A DNA stretch of 64,000 nt from Kitasatospora indigofera (lineage in GTDB: Bacteria; Actinomycetota; Actinomycetes; Streptomycetales; Streptomycetaceae), in contig NZ_BNBO01000024.1 of assembly GCF_014655955.1 (NCBI RefSeq), forward strand, positions 1 to 64,000, read 5' to 3'. Position 1 is the first letter of the stretch; each line of letters opens with the position of its first letter. This document shows, piece by piece, positions 17,055-26,443 of the stretch. Below the pieces are notes generated by a model that saw only the letters and a program-made list of their open reading frames with translations, ran no database searches and was not told the DNA's origin. The position numbers and the translations under genes are program-made.

Positions 17055-19723
17055 CAGGAGGCGCGCTCCGCCACCAGGGCGCGGACCGCGGCGATGGCCT
17101 CGTCCACGGCGGACGGGTCGGTGCCGCCGCCCTGGGCGACGTCGTCCTTGCCGCCACCGCCGCCGCCGAGGGTCTTGGCCGCGGTGCGGACCAGCTCGCC
17201 GGCCTTGACGCCGCGCGCGCGGGCGTCCTCGTTGGTGGCGATCACGGTCAGCGGGCGGTCGTTCGCCACGGTGAAGGCCGCGACCACGGCCGGGCGGGAC
17301 CCGAGCCGGTTGCGGACGTCCAGCACCAGCTTGCGCAGCTCGTCCGCGCCCACGCCGTCGCTGACCCGGGCGGCGACCAGGGCGACGCCCCGGACGTCCT
17401 CGGCCGCGTCGGCCAGGCCGGCGGCGGCGGCCAGCACCTTCTCGGCGCGGAACCGCTCGATCTCCTTCTCGGCGTCCTTGAGCTTGGCGAGCATGCCCGA
17501 GATCTTCTCCGGCAGCTCCTCCGGGCGGCCCTTGACCAGCTCGGTGAGCTGGGCGACCACGGTGTGCTCACGGGCCAGGAACTTGTACGCGTCCACGCCG
17601 ACCAGCGCCTCGACCCGGCGCACGCCGGAGCCGATCGAGGACTCGCCGAGCAGCTTCACCAGGCCCAGCTGGGCGGTGTTGCCGACGTGCGTGCCGCCGC
17701 ACAGCTCCTTGGAGAAGTCGCCGATGGTGACGACCCGGACGGCGTCGCCGTACTTCTCGCCGAACATCGCGATGGCGCCGGCCTTGCGGGCCTGGTCCAT
17801 CGTCATGACCTCGGCGGTGACGTCGAGTTCGCGGACCAGCACCTCGTTGATCTTCTGCTCGACGTCGGTCAGCACGCTGCCGGGCACGGCGGCGGGCGAG
17901 CCGAAGTCGAAGCGGAACCGGCCCGGCGCGTTCTCGGAGCCGGCCTGGGCGGCCGTCGGGCCGAGCGCGTCGCGCAGCGCCTGGTGGGTCAGGTGGGTGG
18001 CCGAGTGGGCGCGGGAGACGGCCCGGCGGCGGTCCACGTCGATGCTGGCGTACGCGGAGGCACCGAGCACGACCTCGCCGAACAGCACCCCGCCGGAGTG
18101 CACGGTCACGCCGGGCACCGGCTGCTGCACGTCACGGATCTCGACGACCGCGCCGGACTCCAGTCGGATCCGGCCGTGGTCGGCGAGCTGGCCGCCGCCC
18201 TCGGCGTAGAACGGGGTGCGGTCGAGGATGATCTCGACCTCGTCGCCCTCGGTGGCGGCGGGCGCCGGAACGCCGTTCACCAGCAGGCCCACCACGGTGG
18301 CCTCGCCCTCGGTGGCGGTGTAGCCGGTGAAGACCGAGGCGCCGGACCTGTCGGCCACCTCGCGGTAGGCCGCGACGTCGGCGTGGCCCATCTTCTTGGC
18401 CTTGGCGTCGGCCTTGGCGCGGTCCCGCTGCTCCTGCATGAGGCGGCGGAACCCGGCCTCGTCGACCTGGAGGCCCTGCTCCTCGGCCATCTCCAGGGTC
18501 AGGTCGATCGGGAAGCCGTAGGTGTCGTGCAGCTTGAACGCCTGGTCGCCGGAGAGCACGGCGCCGCCGGACTGCTTGGTCTCGGTGACCGCGGCGTCCA
18601 GCAGGTTGGTGCCGCTGCGCAGGGTCTGGAGGAAGGCGCTCTCCTCGGCGACCACGACGGTCTCGATGCGCTTGCGGTCGCTCTCCAGCTCCGGGTACTG
18701 CGGGGCCATCGCCTTGATGGTGATGTCCGTGAGGTCCTTGGCCACCGTGCCGGTGGCGCCCAGCAGGCGCATGTTGCGGATGGCCCGGCGCAGGATCCGG
18801 CGCAGCACGTAGCCGCGGCCCTCGTTGCCCGGGGTCACGCCGTCGCCGACCAGCATCACGGCGGTGCGGAAGTGGTCGGTGACCACGCGCAGCGAGACGT
18901 CCGACCTGTGGTCGGCGCCGTAGGTGTGGCCGGTGAGCTCGGCGGCGCGGTCGAGGATCATCCGGCTGGTGTCGATCTCGAAGAGGTTGTCGACGTCCTG
19001 CAGGATCGCGGCGAGGCGCTCCAGGCCGAGACCGGTGTCGATGTTCTTGCTCGGCAGGTCGCCGAGGATCTCGAAGCCGTCCTTGCCGTCGCCGTGGCCG
19101 CGCTCGTACTGCATGAAGACCAGGTTCCAGATCTCCAGGTAGCGCTCGCCGTTGACGGCCGGGCCGCCCTCCTCGCCGTAGGCGGGGCCGCGGTCGTAGT
19201 TGATCTCCGAGCACGGGCCGCACGGGCCGGGGACGCCCATCGACCAGAAGTTGTCCTTCATGCCGAGGCGCTGGATGCGCTCGGACGGCACGCCGATGAC
19301 GTCACGCCAGATCTGCTCGGCCTCGTCGTCGTCCTGGTAGACGGTGATCCACAGCTTCTCCTTCTCCAGGCCGTAGCCGCCGTCCGCGACGGAGCCGGTG
19401 AGCAGCTCCCAGGCGAACTTGATGGCGCCTTCCTTGAAGTAGTCGCCGAAGGAGAAGTTGCCGCACATCTGGAAGAACGAGCCGTGCCGGGTGGTCTTGC
19501 CGACCTCTTCGATGTCCAGCGTGCGCACGCACTTCTGGACGCTGGTGGCGCGCGAGTACTGCGGCTTCACCTCGCCGAGGAAGTACGGCTTGAAGGGCAC
19601 CATGCCGGCGTTGACCAGCAGCAGGGTGGGGTCGTCGGCGACCAGGGACGCCGACGGAACGACGGTGTGCCCGCGCTCCTCGAAGAAGCGCAGCCAGCGG
19701 CGGCGGATCTCTGCCGACTCCAT
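17054..19723 (-). CDS. alaS: Alanyl-tRNA synthetase
   Basis: AlaRS charges tRNA-Ala and clears mischarged tRNA. The 889-residue protein is full length: class II aminoacylation core at the N-terminus ([30 protein letters not shown]), the middle tRNA-recognition region, the editing site with [11 protein letters not shown] and the metal-binding CGGTHVGNT, and a C-terminal DHHA1-type domain ending in a Gly-rich GGGGGGKDD segment. The ATG is preceded by AAGGA. Its start overlaps the stop of the small DUF6167 gene (TAATG), and ruvX follows, so four genes appear to form one unit. Confidence 0.97.
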   Translation of the reverse strand: MESAEIRRRWLRFFEERGHTVVPSASLVADDPTLLLVNAGMVPFKPYFLGEVKPQYSRATSVQKCVRTLDIEEVGKTTRHGSFFQMCGNFSFGDYFKEGAIKFAWELLTGSVADGGYGLEKEKLWITVYQDDDEAEQIWRDVIGVPSERIQRLGMKDNFWSMGVPGPCGPCSEINYDRGPAYGEEGGPAVNGERYLEIWNLVFMQYERGHGDGKDGFEILGDLPSKNIDTGLGLERLAAILQDVDNLFEIDTSRMILDRAAELTGHTYGADHRSDVSLRVVTDHFRTAVMLVGDGVTPGNEGRGYVLRRILRRAIRNMRLLGATGTVAKDLTDITIKAMAPQYPELESDRKRIETVVVAEESAFLQTLRSGTNLLDAAVTETKQSGGAVLSGDQAFKLHDTYGFPIDLTLEMAEEQGLQVDEAGFRRLMQEQRDRAKADAKAKKMGHADVAAYREVADRSGASVFTGYTATEGEATVVGLLVNGVPAPAATEGDEVEIILDRTPFYAEGGGQLADHGRIRLESGAVVEIRDVQQPVPGVTVHSGGVLFGEVVLGASAYASIDVDRRRAVSRAHSATHLTHQALRDALGPTAAQAGSENAPGRFRFDFGSPAAVPGSVLTDVEQKINEVLVRELDVTAEVMTMDQARKAGAIAMFGEKYGDAVRVVTIGDFSKELCGGTHVGNTAQLGLVKLLGESSIGSGVRRVEALVGVDAYKFLAREHTVVAQLTELVKGRPEELPEKISGMLAKLKDAEKEIERFRAEKVLAAAAGLADAAEDVRGVALVAARVSDGVGADELRKLVLDVRNRLGSRPAVVAAFTVANDRPLTVIATNEDARARGVKAGELVRTAAKTLGGGGGGKDDVAQGGGTDPSAVDEAIAAVRALVAERAS

Positions 19724-20145
19724 TATTGGTCCTTCCGGTTCGGGGTGCTGCCCCGCGGCGAAAGCGGCCGGCGGGGCGTCGGTTCGATGGCTCTGGGGGT
19801 GGGACGGGCACTGCTGGACGGAGGCAGGGCGGCGGCCGGACTGCCGGGCGCCGCCGAGATAGCTCGGTACTCGGGCTCGCCGCGCAGCGCCCGGTGCCGG
19901 CGGGGCTCGACCACGGCGGTGCCGTCCAGGCCGAGGTCGGCGCGCAGTTGCTCCTCGCGCTCGGCCATGCCCGCGCGGACGTCGCCGGCGAAACGCTTCG
20001 CCACGTCGCCCAGGTGCAGCGCGCCGCGGGCGGCGGTGCCCGAAAGACTGTCAGGGGTGAGCCGGTGGACGGCCTCGTTGGCCTTGTTCATGGCCCAGAC
20101 GGTGGCGCCGGCGCCGACCGCCATCCAGAAGATGCGCCGAACCAT
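19723..20145 (-). CDS. DUF6167-like small protein
   Basis: This 140-residue protein has a short N-terminal hydrophobic segment ([19 protein letters not shown]), a charged helical middle (about 40-75) and a Pro, Ser and Arg-rich disordered tail. It resembles the conserved actinobacterial family placed between the DUF948 gene and alaS. Function is not known. Coupling to alaS through the TAATG overlap is visible. A membrane-anchored or peripheral role is suggested only by the N-terminal segment. Confidence 0.8.
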   Translation of the reverse strand: MVRRIFWMAVGAGATVWAMNKANEAVHRLTPDSLSGTAARGALHLGDVAKRFAGDVRAGMAEREEQLRADLGLDGTAVVEPRRHRALRGEPEYRAISAAPGSPAAALPPSSSARPTPRAIEPTPRRPLSPRGSTPNRKDQ

Positions 20146-20149
20146 GCCG

Positions 20150-20626
20150 TCAGCCCCTCACCGCGCGCCGGACCCTGGAGAGCAGGCCGCCGCGCGGCGC
20201 GGTCGCGGCGCGCACCTCGGCCCGGACCAGCCGGGCCAGCGCCTCGCGCTCGGCCGGCTGCTGCGGCAGGCCCGCGGTGCCGTTCTGCTTGGCGACCGCC
20301 TTGCGGACGCCGTAGCTGAAGGCCGCGACCTTGACCAGCGGGCCGCCCAAGGTGGCGGCGACGGTGGAGGAGAGGGCGTTGGCGTTGGCGGCGGCGTCCT
20401 GCACGTTGGCGGTGATCTCGTCCACCCGCGCCAGCTGCTCGTTGGCGCTGCGGACCGCGCTGCCCGCGTCGACCAGCAGCGGGACGGCCTGCTCGGTGAC
20501 GGCGGACACCAGGGCCGCGGCCTCCCTGAGCACCCGTGAGAGCCGGACCAGGACGACCGCGAGCAGGGTGACCAGGACCGCCCAGAACACGGCGACGAGC
20601 AGGCCGGCCAGCTCTCCCACGGACAC
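20150..20626 (-). CDS. DUF948-family membrane protein
   Basis: The 158-residue product begins with one membrane helix (VGELAGLLVAVFWAVLVTLLAVVLV) and continues as a long amphipathic helix with heptad character (LREAAALVSAVTEQAVPLLVDAG), as in DUF948 proteins. The C-terminus is basic. The start is GTG with GAGGGAG upstream. It begins the unit DUF948, DUF6167, alaS, ruvX with a 4-base gap to the next gene. The function of the family is unknown; general stress and cell-envelope roles have been suggested elsewhere. Confidence 0.85.
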   Translation of the reverse strand: MSVGELAGLLVAVFWAVLVTLLAVVLVRLSRVLREAAALVSAVTEQAVPLLVDAGSAVRSANEQLARVDEITANVQDAAANANALSSTVAATLGGPLVKVAAFSYGVRKAVAKQNGTAGLPQQPAEREALARLVRAEVRAATAPRGGLLSRVRRAVRG

Positions 20627-20986
20627 CTTGCGCGCTCCCTCGCCTTGTCGGGTTCCCCCTCAGGGGGAACCCTATCGCGATCGCGGCCGGTTTCCGGACC
20701 GGGTTACGGGCAGGCGCGCGGCGCCCCACCTGCGGGCACGGGCACGGCCGGGCCGTCCGGCGGCGAACCCGGCCGGCCCGCGGGGCGGGCCCCGGGCGGG
20801 CGGACCCGGCCGGGACGTCCGCGCGTAACCTACCCGCCGGTCACCTCGTTGGGCCGGTGGGCCGGTCGTGCCGGCCCGCGCGGGCGCCCCGGCCGGTGGG
20901 CGCGCGGGCCACCGAGCGCGGACCGCAGGACGCGGACCGGGCGGCGCGGACCACGGGACCGCGGACCACGGAACGGGAGCGGCGGG
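20627..20986. other. Divergent intergenic region, DUF948 and NB-ARC genes
   Basis: No gene was found. It holds both divergent promoters, which I could not place exactly. Next to the DUF948 start there is a strong hairpin at 20651-20671 (GGTTCCCC arms around CTCAG), then the 10-bp palindrome CGCGATCGCG at 20676-20685. The remainder is very GC-rich with CGGACC-type short repeats before the NB-ARC start. Confidence 0.6.
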
Positions 20987-23236
20987 TTGTCCAGCGAGTC
21001 AGCAGCAGGGCGGCGGGGGGCGGCGGCCGGCGGCCTCCCGGCCGAGGTGACCAGCTTCGTCGGGCGCCGGGAGGAGCTGACGGCGCTGGCCGGACTGCTG
21101 GCCCGGGCCCGGCTGGTGACGGTGACCGGCCCGGGCGGGGTCGGCAAGAGCCGGCTGGCCGTCCGCGCGGCCGCGCGGGCCGCCCGGAGCTTCCCGGACG
21201 GCGTCCAGCTGGTCGAGGTGGCCGAGGTCCAGGACGCCCTGCTGCTGGGCCACGCGGTGCTGGAGGCCCTGGGGCTGACCGACTCGACGGCCCGCCCGCC
21301 GCTGGACGTCCTGGTCGAGCAGCTGGCCGGGCGCCGGCTGCTGCTGGTGCTGGACGGCTGCGAACACCTGGTGGCCGCCTGCGCCGAGCTGGTGGACACC
21401 CTGCTGCGGGCGCTGCCGGGCCTCCGGGTGCTGGCGACCAGCCGGGAGTCCCTGCAGTCGGCCGGCGAGCACCTGCTGGCGGTCGCTCCGCTGCCGGTGG
21501 CGTCCGGCCCGGCCGGGCTCCCCGACGCGGTGCAGCTCTTCGCCGACCGGGCCCGGGCGGTGCTGCCCGGCTTCGCCCTCGGCCCCGCCGACGAGCCCGA
21601 GATCACCCAGCTCTGCCGGCGCCTGGACGGTATCCCGCTGGCGGTCGAACTGGCCGCCGGCCGGTTGCGCGCGCTGTCGGTGGAGCAGATCGCCGCCCGG
21701 CTGGACGACCGCTTCAAACTGCTCACCGGCGGCTCGCGCGGCGCCCTGCCGCGTCATCAGACCCTGCGGACGACCATCGGCTGGAGTCACGAACTCTGCA
21801 CGGTGCAGGAACGTTTACTCTGGGCCCGCCTCTCGGTCTTCGCGGGGAGCTTCGAGCTGGAGGCAGCCGAGTACGTCTGCGCCGGGGACGGCATCGAGGC
21901 CGACGAGATGCTCGACCTGATCGGCGACCTGATCAACAAGTCCGTGCTGCTCCGGGTGACCGAGCCGGCCGGCCGGCCGGCGGGCCCCGGTACGCCGAGG
22001 CGGCCGGCCCGCTGGAGCACCGGCGCCGCCGCCGTGCGGTACCGGATGCTCGACACCCTGCGCGAGTACGGCGGCCAGTGGCTGCGGGCCACCGGCGACG
22101 AGCAGCGGCTGCTGCGCCGCCACCGCGACTGGTACCTGGGGGTGGCCACCTGGGGCGAGGTCGAGTGGTTCGGCCCGCGGCAGGCGGAGACCGCCGAGCG
22201 CACCGAGCTGGCGCACCCCAACCTCCGGGCGGCGCTGGAGTTCTGCCTGGCCGAGCCGGGCGAGGAGCAGATCGCGCTGCTGATGGCCGGCACCCTGTGG
22301 TTCTACTGGGTCGGCTGCGGGCACCTGGGCGAGGGCCGGCACTGGCTGGACCGCGCCCTCGCGCTCGCCCCCGAACCGACCGAGGCCCGGGCGAAGGCCC
22401 TCTGGGTCACCGGCTACATGGCCACCCTGCAGGGTGACCTGCACCGGGCCGGGCCGGCCCTGGAGGAGTGCCGGCGCCAGGCGCTGGCCACCGGCGACGA
22501 CCGCGCCCTCGCCTACGCCCTGCACCGGCAGGGCTGCGCGGCGCTGATCGGCGACGAGCCGGGCCGGGCCACCGAGCTCTTCGAGGAGGCGCTCTGGCAC
22601 TACAACACCATCGGCGAGCTCAACAGCAACGTCCTGATGGCGATGTTCGAGCTGGGCGTCGCCCACCTCTTCCAGGGCGAGACGGAGACCGGCGAGCTCT
22701 GGTTCGGCCGGGTCCGCGAGGTCTGCGAGGAGCACGGCGAGCAGTGGGCGTACGCCTACGGGCTCTACGCGATGGCGTACGCGCAGTGGCTGGCCGGGGA
22801 CGTCCGGCTGGCACGGGCGTACGCGCGCGAGTGCGTCCGGCTCAACTACCTCTTCCGGGACCTGCTGGGGATCGTGCTGGGGGTGGAGGTGCTCGCGCTG
22901 CTGGAGACCGAGCCGGCGGGGCCGGGCGAGGACTGCGACCTGGTGGAGGCGCGGGTGCTGCAGGGCGCGGCGCACCGGATCTGGCAGGGCGTGGGCAAGC
23001 CGTTCTTCGGCTCGCGGACCTTCAACGGCGCGCACCAGGAGTGCGAGGCGCGGGCCCGGGCCGGGCTGACCGAGCAGGAGTTCCTGGAGGCCTTCGAGCT
23101 GGGCGCCGTCCTGGACCTGGACGCGGCGGTCTGCCGGGCGCTCGGGGACGAGGAGCGGCCGGGCGGGCCGGGCCGGCTGCCGGGCCCCCGGCCGTCGCCG
23201 CGCACGCCGTCGCCCTGGCCGGTGCGCAACCCGTGA
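20987..23236 (+). CDS. NB-ARC ATPase with TPR-like repeats (AfsR/LuxR-type regulator lacking HTH)
   Basis: The protein of about 749 residues starts with a P-loop STAND ATPase: Walker A GPGGVGKSRLA near residue 45, Walker B LLLVLDGCEHL, LATSRESL and GIPLAVELAA. A winged-helix-like linker follows (LRTTIGWSHELC), and the C-terminal half (about 400-720) is made of helical TPR-like repeats. Related Streptomyces proteins end with a LuxR helix-turn-helix; here the sequence ends in EFLEAFELGAVLDL and a Pro-rich tail, so no DNA-binding domain is seen at either end. The start is inferred as TTG at 20987 with GGGAG upstream; no good ATG or GTG lies close to the domain. It may be a signalling scaffold. 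Its target is unknown. Confidence 0.8.
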   Translation: MSSESAAGRRGAAAGGLPAEVTSFVGRREELTALAGLLARARLVTVTGPGGVGKSRLAVRAAARAARSFPDGVQLVEVAEVQDALLLGHAVLEALGLTDSTARPPLDVLVEQLAGRRLLLVLDGCEHLVAACAELVDTLLRALPGLRVLATSRESLQSAGEHLLAVAPLPVASGPAGLPDAVQLFADRARAVLPGFALGPADEPEITQLCRRLDGIPLAVELAAGRLRALSVEQIAARLDDRFKLLTGGSRGALPRHQTLRTTIGWSHELCTVQERLLWARLSVFAGSFELEAAEYVCAGDGIEADEMLDLIGDLINKSVLLRVTEPAGRPAGPGTPRRPARWSTGAAAVRYRMLDTLREYGGQWLRATGDEQRLLRRHRDWYLGVATWGEVEWFGPRQAETAERTELAHPNLRAALEFCLAEPGEEQIALLMAGTLWFYWVGCGHLGEGRHWLDRALALAPEPTEARAKALWVTGYMATLQGDLHRAGPALEECRRQALATGDDRALAYALHRQGCAALIGDEPGRATELFEEALWHYNTIGELNSNVLMAMFELGVAHLFQGETETGELWFGRVREVCEEHGEQWAYAYGLYAMAYAQWLAGDVRLARAYARECVRLNYLFRDLLGIVLGVEVLALLETEPAGPGEDCDLVEARVLQGAAHRIWQGVGKPFFGSRTFNGAHQECEARARAGLTEQEFLEAFELGAVLDLDAAVCRALGDEERPGGPGRLPGPRPSPRTPSPWPVRNP

Positions 23237-23258
23237 GACGGTGCGGCCCGGTCAGGGG

Positions 23259-23340
23259 CACCGTCGGTGGCGGGGGGTCGGTGGCGGGGGCGTCGGGGGC
23301 GGTGGCGGTGGCGGTGGCGGGGGCGTCGGGGGCGGGTCGG
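23259..23340 (+). repeat. G-rich repeat tract, possible quadruplex DNA
   Basis: The tract is made almost only of GGTGGCGG and GGGGGCGTCGGGGGC units; the block TGGCGGGGGCGTCGGGGGCG occurs twice. Several runs of four or more G are closely spaced, which would allow G-quadruplex formation on the plus strand. It lies between the NB-ARC stop and the TPR gene promoter region. Confidence 0.8.
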
Positions 23341-23367
23341 CGGCCGCGAGGGCGGGCGCGGAATAGT

Positions 23368-23377
23368 TGAAGCTTCA
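23368..23377. promoter_or_regulatory. Palindrome TGAAGCTTCA before the TPR gene
   Basis: A 10-bp perfect palindrome inside an AT-richer stretch, 42 bases before the ATG of the TPR gene. Position and symmetry suggest a regulator binding site overlapping the promoter; the regulator is not identified. Confidence 0.4.
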
Positions 23378-23419
23378 CCATTGCTGTGGGCGGCAGCACC
23401 CGCGAGAGGAGCACCTGCC

Positions 23420-23773
23420 ATGACCATCACGACCACCCCGGCGATGACCGCCGGCCACGACAGCTCCAGGGAGTACGCCCTGGCGCGGTTCCACTTCGAC
23501 GCGAAGGCGTACACCGACGCCGCCCGCCTGCTGGAGGGCGTACTGGCCGAGGAGCCGGGCAACCTCTCGGTCCGGCTGCTGCTCGCCCGCAGCCTGTACC
23601 ACTCCGCGCAGCTCTCCCGGGCCGCCGACGAGCTGCGCCGCGTCCTGGAGCAGGACCCGGCCGAGGACTACGCCCGGCTGATGCTCGGCCGCACCCTCCA
23701 GCGCCAGGGCCGCCCCGACGAGGCCCGGGTGCACCTGCGGCTGGCCGCCGCGATGGGCGCCGAGACGGTCTGA
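23420..23773 (+). CDS. Small tetratricopeptide repeat protein
   Basis: The 117-residue protein contains about three TPR helix pairs (SREYALARFHFDAKAYTDAARLLEGVL, LSVRLLLARSLYHSAQLSRAADELRRVL, YARLMLGRTLQRQGRPDEARVHL split across the repeats) and little else. Such proteins bind partners. The ATG has GAGAGGA upstream. It has its own upstream promoter-like region with a palindrome, and ends before a strong terminator shared with rpsD. A link with the NB-ARC/TPR gene 180 bases upstream is possible because both point the same way, but the G-rich tract and palindrome suggest separate control. Confidence 0.85.
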   Translation: MTITTTPAMTAGHDSSREYALARFHFDAKAYTDAARLLEGVLAEEPGNLSVRLLLARSLYHSAQLSRAADELRRVLEQDPAEDYARLMLGRTLQRQGRPDEARVHLRLAAAMGAETV

Positions 23774-23830
23774 GCGCGGCCGGCGGACCGGACGAGCCGG
23801 CGGACGCGTATGACCGGCGGACAAGAGAAC

Positions 23831-23864
23831 GAGCCCCCACCGCCTCGAAGGGCGGTGGGGGCTC
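23831..23864. terminator. Bidirectional terminator, TPR gene and rpsD
   Basis: A 14-bp perfect stem (GAGCCCCCACCGCC with GGCGGTGGGGGCTC) closes the 6-base loop TCGAAG between two convergent genes. Confidence 0.93.
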
Positions 23865-23910
23865 GTCCGGGTCCTGCTGCCGGCCGCACGGGGCGGCCGG
23901 CGCTCGCGGG

Positions 23911-24525
23911 TCAGCGCGAGTAGTACTCGACGACCAGCTGCTCGTCGCAGATCACGGGGATCTCACGACGCTGCGGGGCGCGGTCCAGGCGGAAGGCCAG
24001 GGCCTTGAGGTTGACCTCGAGGTACTTGGGGGTCTGGCCCTCGCCCGCGTAGCCACCCTCACGGGCGACCTGGAACGGAACCTTCTCCTTGCTACGGTCG
24101 CGAACGGTCACGACGTAGCCCGGCTTCAGCTGGAACGAGGGCTTGTTGACCTTGCGGCCGTTGACCTCGATGTGGCCGTGAACGACCATCTGGCGGGCCT
24201 GGTAGATGGTGCGGGCGATGCCCGAACGCAGCACCAGGGAGTCGAGGCGCACCTCCAGGTCGGCGACGAGCGCCTCACCGGTCTTGCCCTCGGCCTTCTT
24301 CGCGCGGTCGAACGCGCGGGCCATCTGGGTCTCGCTCAGGTCGTACTGCGCGCGCAGACGCTGCTTCTCGAGCAGACGGACCTTGTAGTCCGAGTTCTGC
24401 TTGCGGCCGCGGCCGTGCTGGCCGGGCGGGTACGGGCGGGCCTCGAAGTACTTGACGGACTTCGGGGTCAGCGGGATACCCAGCGCACGGGCAATCTTGA
24501 CCTTGGGACGCTTCTGGTTCGCCAT
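23911..24525 (-). CDS. rpsD: 30S ribosomal protein S4
   Basis: S4 nucleates assembly of the 30S body domain and binds 16S rRNA. The 204-residue protein has the N-terminal globular part with [11 protein letters not shown] and the S4 RNA-binding domain (about 95-155; [30 protein letters not shown]). It lacks the CxxC zinc residues found in some S4 proteins, as in other streptomycetes. The ATG is preceded by AAGGAAGG. The gene stands alone rather than in the alpha operon, as is usual for Streptomyces. Confidence 0.97.
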   Translation of the reverse strand: MANQKRPKVKIARALGIPLTPKSVKYFEARPYPPGQHGRGRKQNSDYKVRLLEKQRLRAQYDLSETQMARAFDRAKKAEGKTGEALVADLEVRLDSLVLRSGIARTIYQARQMVVHGHIEVNGRKVNKPSFQLKPGYVVTVRDRSKEKVPFQVAREGGYAGEGQTPKYLEVNLKALAFRLDRAPQRREIPVICDEQLVVEYYSR

Positions 24526-24836
24526 GAACCAAACCTTCCTTGCTCTTCCAATACGGCTTCACCAGGTGTTGACGGAGGTCGCTCCTCGCGACCCGGAGAA
24601 AAACCACCCCGAGGGGTGATCAGCCGCTCTCCGGAGCCGGGCACGGAAGTGCTTGCACACGAGTGGCCCACCGACGCGAACGTGGTGGGCTGCCCGCGAC
24701 ACCGAAACGGTGCGCGACGCTCCTGGAGGCCCCGTGAGGAACCTCGGGCCGATGCCCCGCTGGTGCGGCCGGTCAGATCAGGGTGACCCCTGCTGCCGTC
24801 CCGGGACATGGCACTCCGACCGAGTATACCCGGCGA
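24526..24836 (-). other. Leader and promoter region of rpsD
   Basis: No gene was found. On the minus strand there is a good -10 hexamer TATACT at 24823-24828 just after the rarA stop, a stem-loop with a T5 run at 24599-24618, and a short GTGCAAGCAC-type inverted repeat near 24650. If transcription starts near the TATACT, the rpsD leader is about 290 bases, long enough for autoregulation by S4 (inference). Confidence 0.55.
24599..24618 (-). terminator. Intrinsic terminator-like hairpin upstream of rpsD
   Basis: On the minus strand CACCC, loop CTCG, GGGTG is followed by GGTTTTT. This is one of the few hairpins in the window with a true U-tract. It could end rarA readthrough or act as an attenuator in the rpsD leader. 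Confidence 0.6.
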
Positions 24837-26345
24837 TCACTCGCTCTTTTCCCCGGTGCCCTTCTCCCCCGCGCCGCCCTCGGCGCCGCTCCCCTGCCCC
24901 GCCCCGCCCTCGGCCACCGCCGCCGTCGGCGCGGGCCCGGGGGCCGGGCCCTTCCGCGCCGGCTCCCGGGGGCCCTTCTCACGGGGCGGAGCGGCCGGTG
25001 CGCCGGACAGCCGGCCCCTGGTCCACTCCACCACGTCGGCGTAGCGGGCCTCGCCGCCGTGCCGGGTCGGCCGGTAGTAGACCTTGCCGTGGACCGTGTC
25101 CGGCGCGTACTGCTGGGCCGCGATGCCGCCGGGCAGGTCGTGCGGGTACTGGTACCCCTGGCCGTGGCCGAGCTTCCCGGCGCCGCCGTAGTGGGCGTCC
25201 CGCAGGTGCGGCGGCACGGCGCCGGCCAGGCCCTGCCGGACGTCGGCGAGGGCCGCGTCGATGGCCAGGTAGGCCGCGTTCGACTTGGCCGCCAGGGCCA
25301 GCGCGATGGCCGCCTGGGAGAGGATGATCCGCGCCTCCGGGAAGCCGATCAGCGCCACCGCCTGGGCGGCCGCCACCGCCGTCTGCAGGGCGGTCGGGTC
25401 GGCCAGGCCGATGTCCTCGCTGGCGGAGATCATCAGCCGCCGGGCGATGAACCGCGGGTCCTCCCCCGCCTCGATCATCCGGGCCAGGTAGTGCAGGGTG
25501 GCGTCCACGTCGCTGCCCCGGATCGACTTGATCAGCGCACTGGCGACGTCGTAGTGCTGGTCGCCGTCCTTGTCGTAGCGCACCGCCGCCTTGTTGACGG
25601 CCGTCTCGGTGGTCGCCAGGGTGATGGCCGGCTCGGACTTCTCCAGGGCCGCCCCGGCCGCGGCCTCCAGGGTGGTCAGGGCCCGCCGGGCGTCCCCGCC
25701 GGCCAGCCGGACGAGGTGGTCCTCGGCCTCCGGGCTCAGCTCCAGCGCCCCGCCGAGCCCGCGCTCGTCGGCCACCGCGCGGTGCAGCAGGGCCCGGACG
25801 TCGTCGTCGGTCAGCGACTCCAGGGTGAGCAGCAGCGAGCGGGAGAGCAGCGGGGAGATCACCGAGAAGTACGGGTTCTCGGTGGTGGCGGCGATCAGGG
25901 TGACCCAGCGGTTCTCGACGGCCGGGAGCAGCGAGTCCTGCTGCGCCTTGGAGAAGCGGTGGATCTCGTCGAGGAAGAGCACCGTCTCCTTGCCGCTCAT
26001 GCCGACCGCCCGGCGGGCCCCCTCGATGACGGCGCGGACCTCCTTGACGCCCGCGGTGATCGCGGACAGCTCGACGAAGCGGCCCTCCACGGCCTGGCTG
26101 ATCACGTGCGCCAGGGTGGTCTTGCCCGTCCCGGGCGGCCCCCAGAGGATCACCGAGCTGGTCGCGGCCGGGCCGCGCGAGCCGCTGACCAGGCGGCGCA
26201 GCGGTGAGCCGTCCTTGAGCAGCTGCCGCTGGCCGGCCACCTCGTCCAGGGTGCGCGGGCGCATCCGTACGGCGAGCGGGGCCCGCCCGGGCTCCTTGGC
26301 CTGGCGTTCCTCGGCTGCTGCGGTGAAGAGGTCCGGTTCGTCCAC
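24837..26345 (-). CDS. rarA: Replication-associated recombination ATPase RarA
   Basis: RarA (MgsA) is an AAA+ clamp-loader-like ATPase acting at stalled replication forks. The 502-residue protein has Walker [15 protein letters not shown], Walker [17 protein letters not shown], sensor 1 in ATTENPYF, and the C-terminal tetramerisation domain with [25 protein letters not shown] and [16 protein letters not shown]. The last 55 residues are a Gly, Pro and Lys-rich extension not needed for the fold. The start is GTG at 26345. The position upstream of rpsD is typical for actinobacteria. Confidence 0.95.
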   Translation of the reverse strand: MDEPDLFTAAAEERQAKEPGRAPLAVRMRPRTLDEVAGQRQLLKDGSPLRRLVSGSRGPAATSSVILWGPPGTGKTTLAHVISQAVEGRFVELSAITAGVKEVRAVIEGARRAVGMSGKETVLFLDEIHRFSKAQQDSLLPAVENRWVTLIAATTENPYFSVISPLLSRSLLLTLESLTDDDVRALLHRAVADERGLGGALELSPEAEDHLVRLAGGDARRALTTLEAAAGAALEKSEPAITLATTETAVNKAAVRYDKDGDQHYDVASALIKSIRGSDVDATLHYLARMIEAGEDPRFIARRLMISASEDIGLADPTALQTAVAAAQAVALIGFPEARIILSQAAIALALAAKSNAAYLAIDAALADVRQGLAGAVPPHLRDAHYGGAGKLGHGQGYQYPHDLPGGIAAQQYAPDTVHGKVYYRPTRHGGEARYADVVEWTRGRLSGAPAAPPREKGPREPARKGPAPGPAPTAAVAEGGAGQGSGAEGGAGEKGTGEKSE

Positions 26346-26390
26346 ACCGGCAGCCTATGCGAGGGCGCCGACAGTCCGGCGCCGGTGAGC

Positions 26391-26439
26391 GGGGCCGGGA
26401 CGGCGGGGGCCGGGGCCGGGACGGCGGAGGCCGGGGCCC
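26391..26439 (-). repeat. Two-copy 21-bp repeat between ppk2 and rarA
   Basis: A 21-bp unit beginning GGGGCCGGGACGGCGG is present twice in tandem with one mismatch, followed by a partial third copy. It lies in the short gap between ppk2 and rarA. Confidence 0.8.
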
Positions 26440-26443
26440 GGGG

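Noticed and set aside
20987-23236. Cluster-situated antibiotic regulator
   Set aside because: No biosynthetic genes are near, and the DNA-binding domain is missing.
23259-23340. CRISPR-like array in the G-rich tract
   Set aside because: The repeats are short, overlapping and without unique spacers; no cas genes are present.
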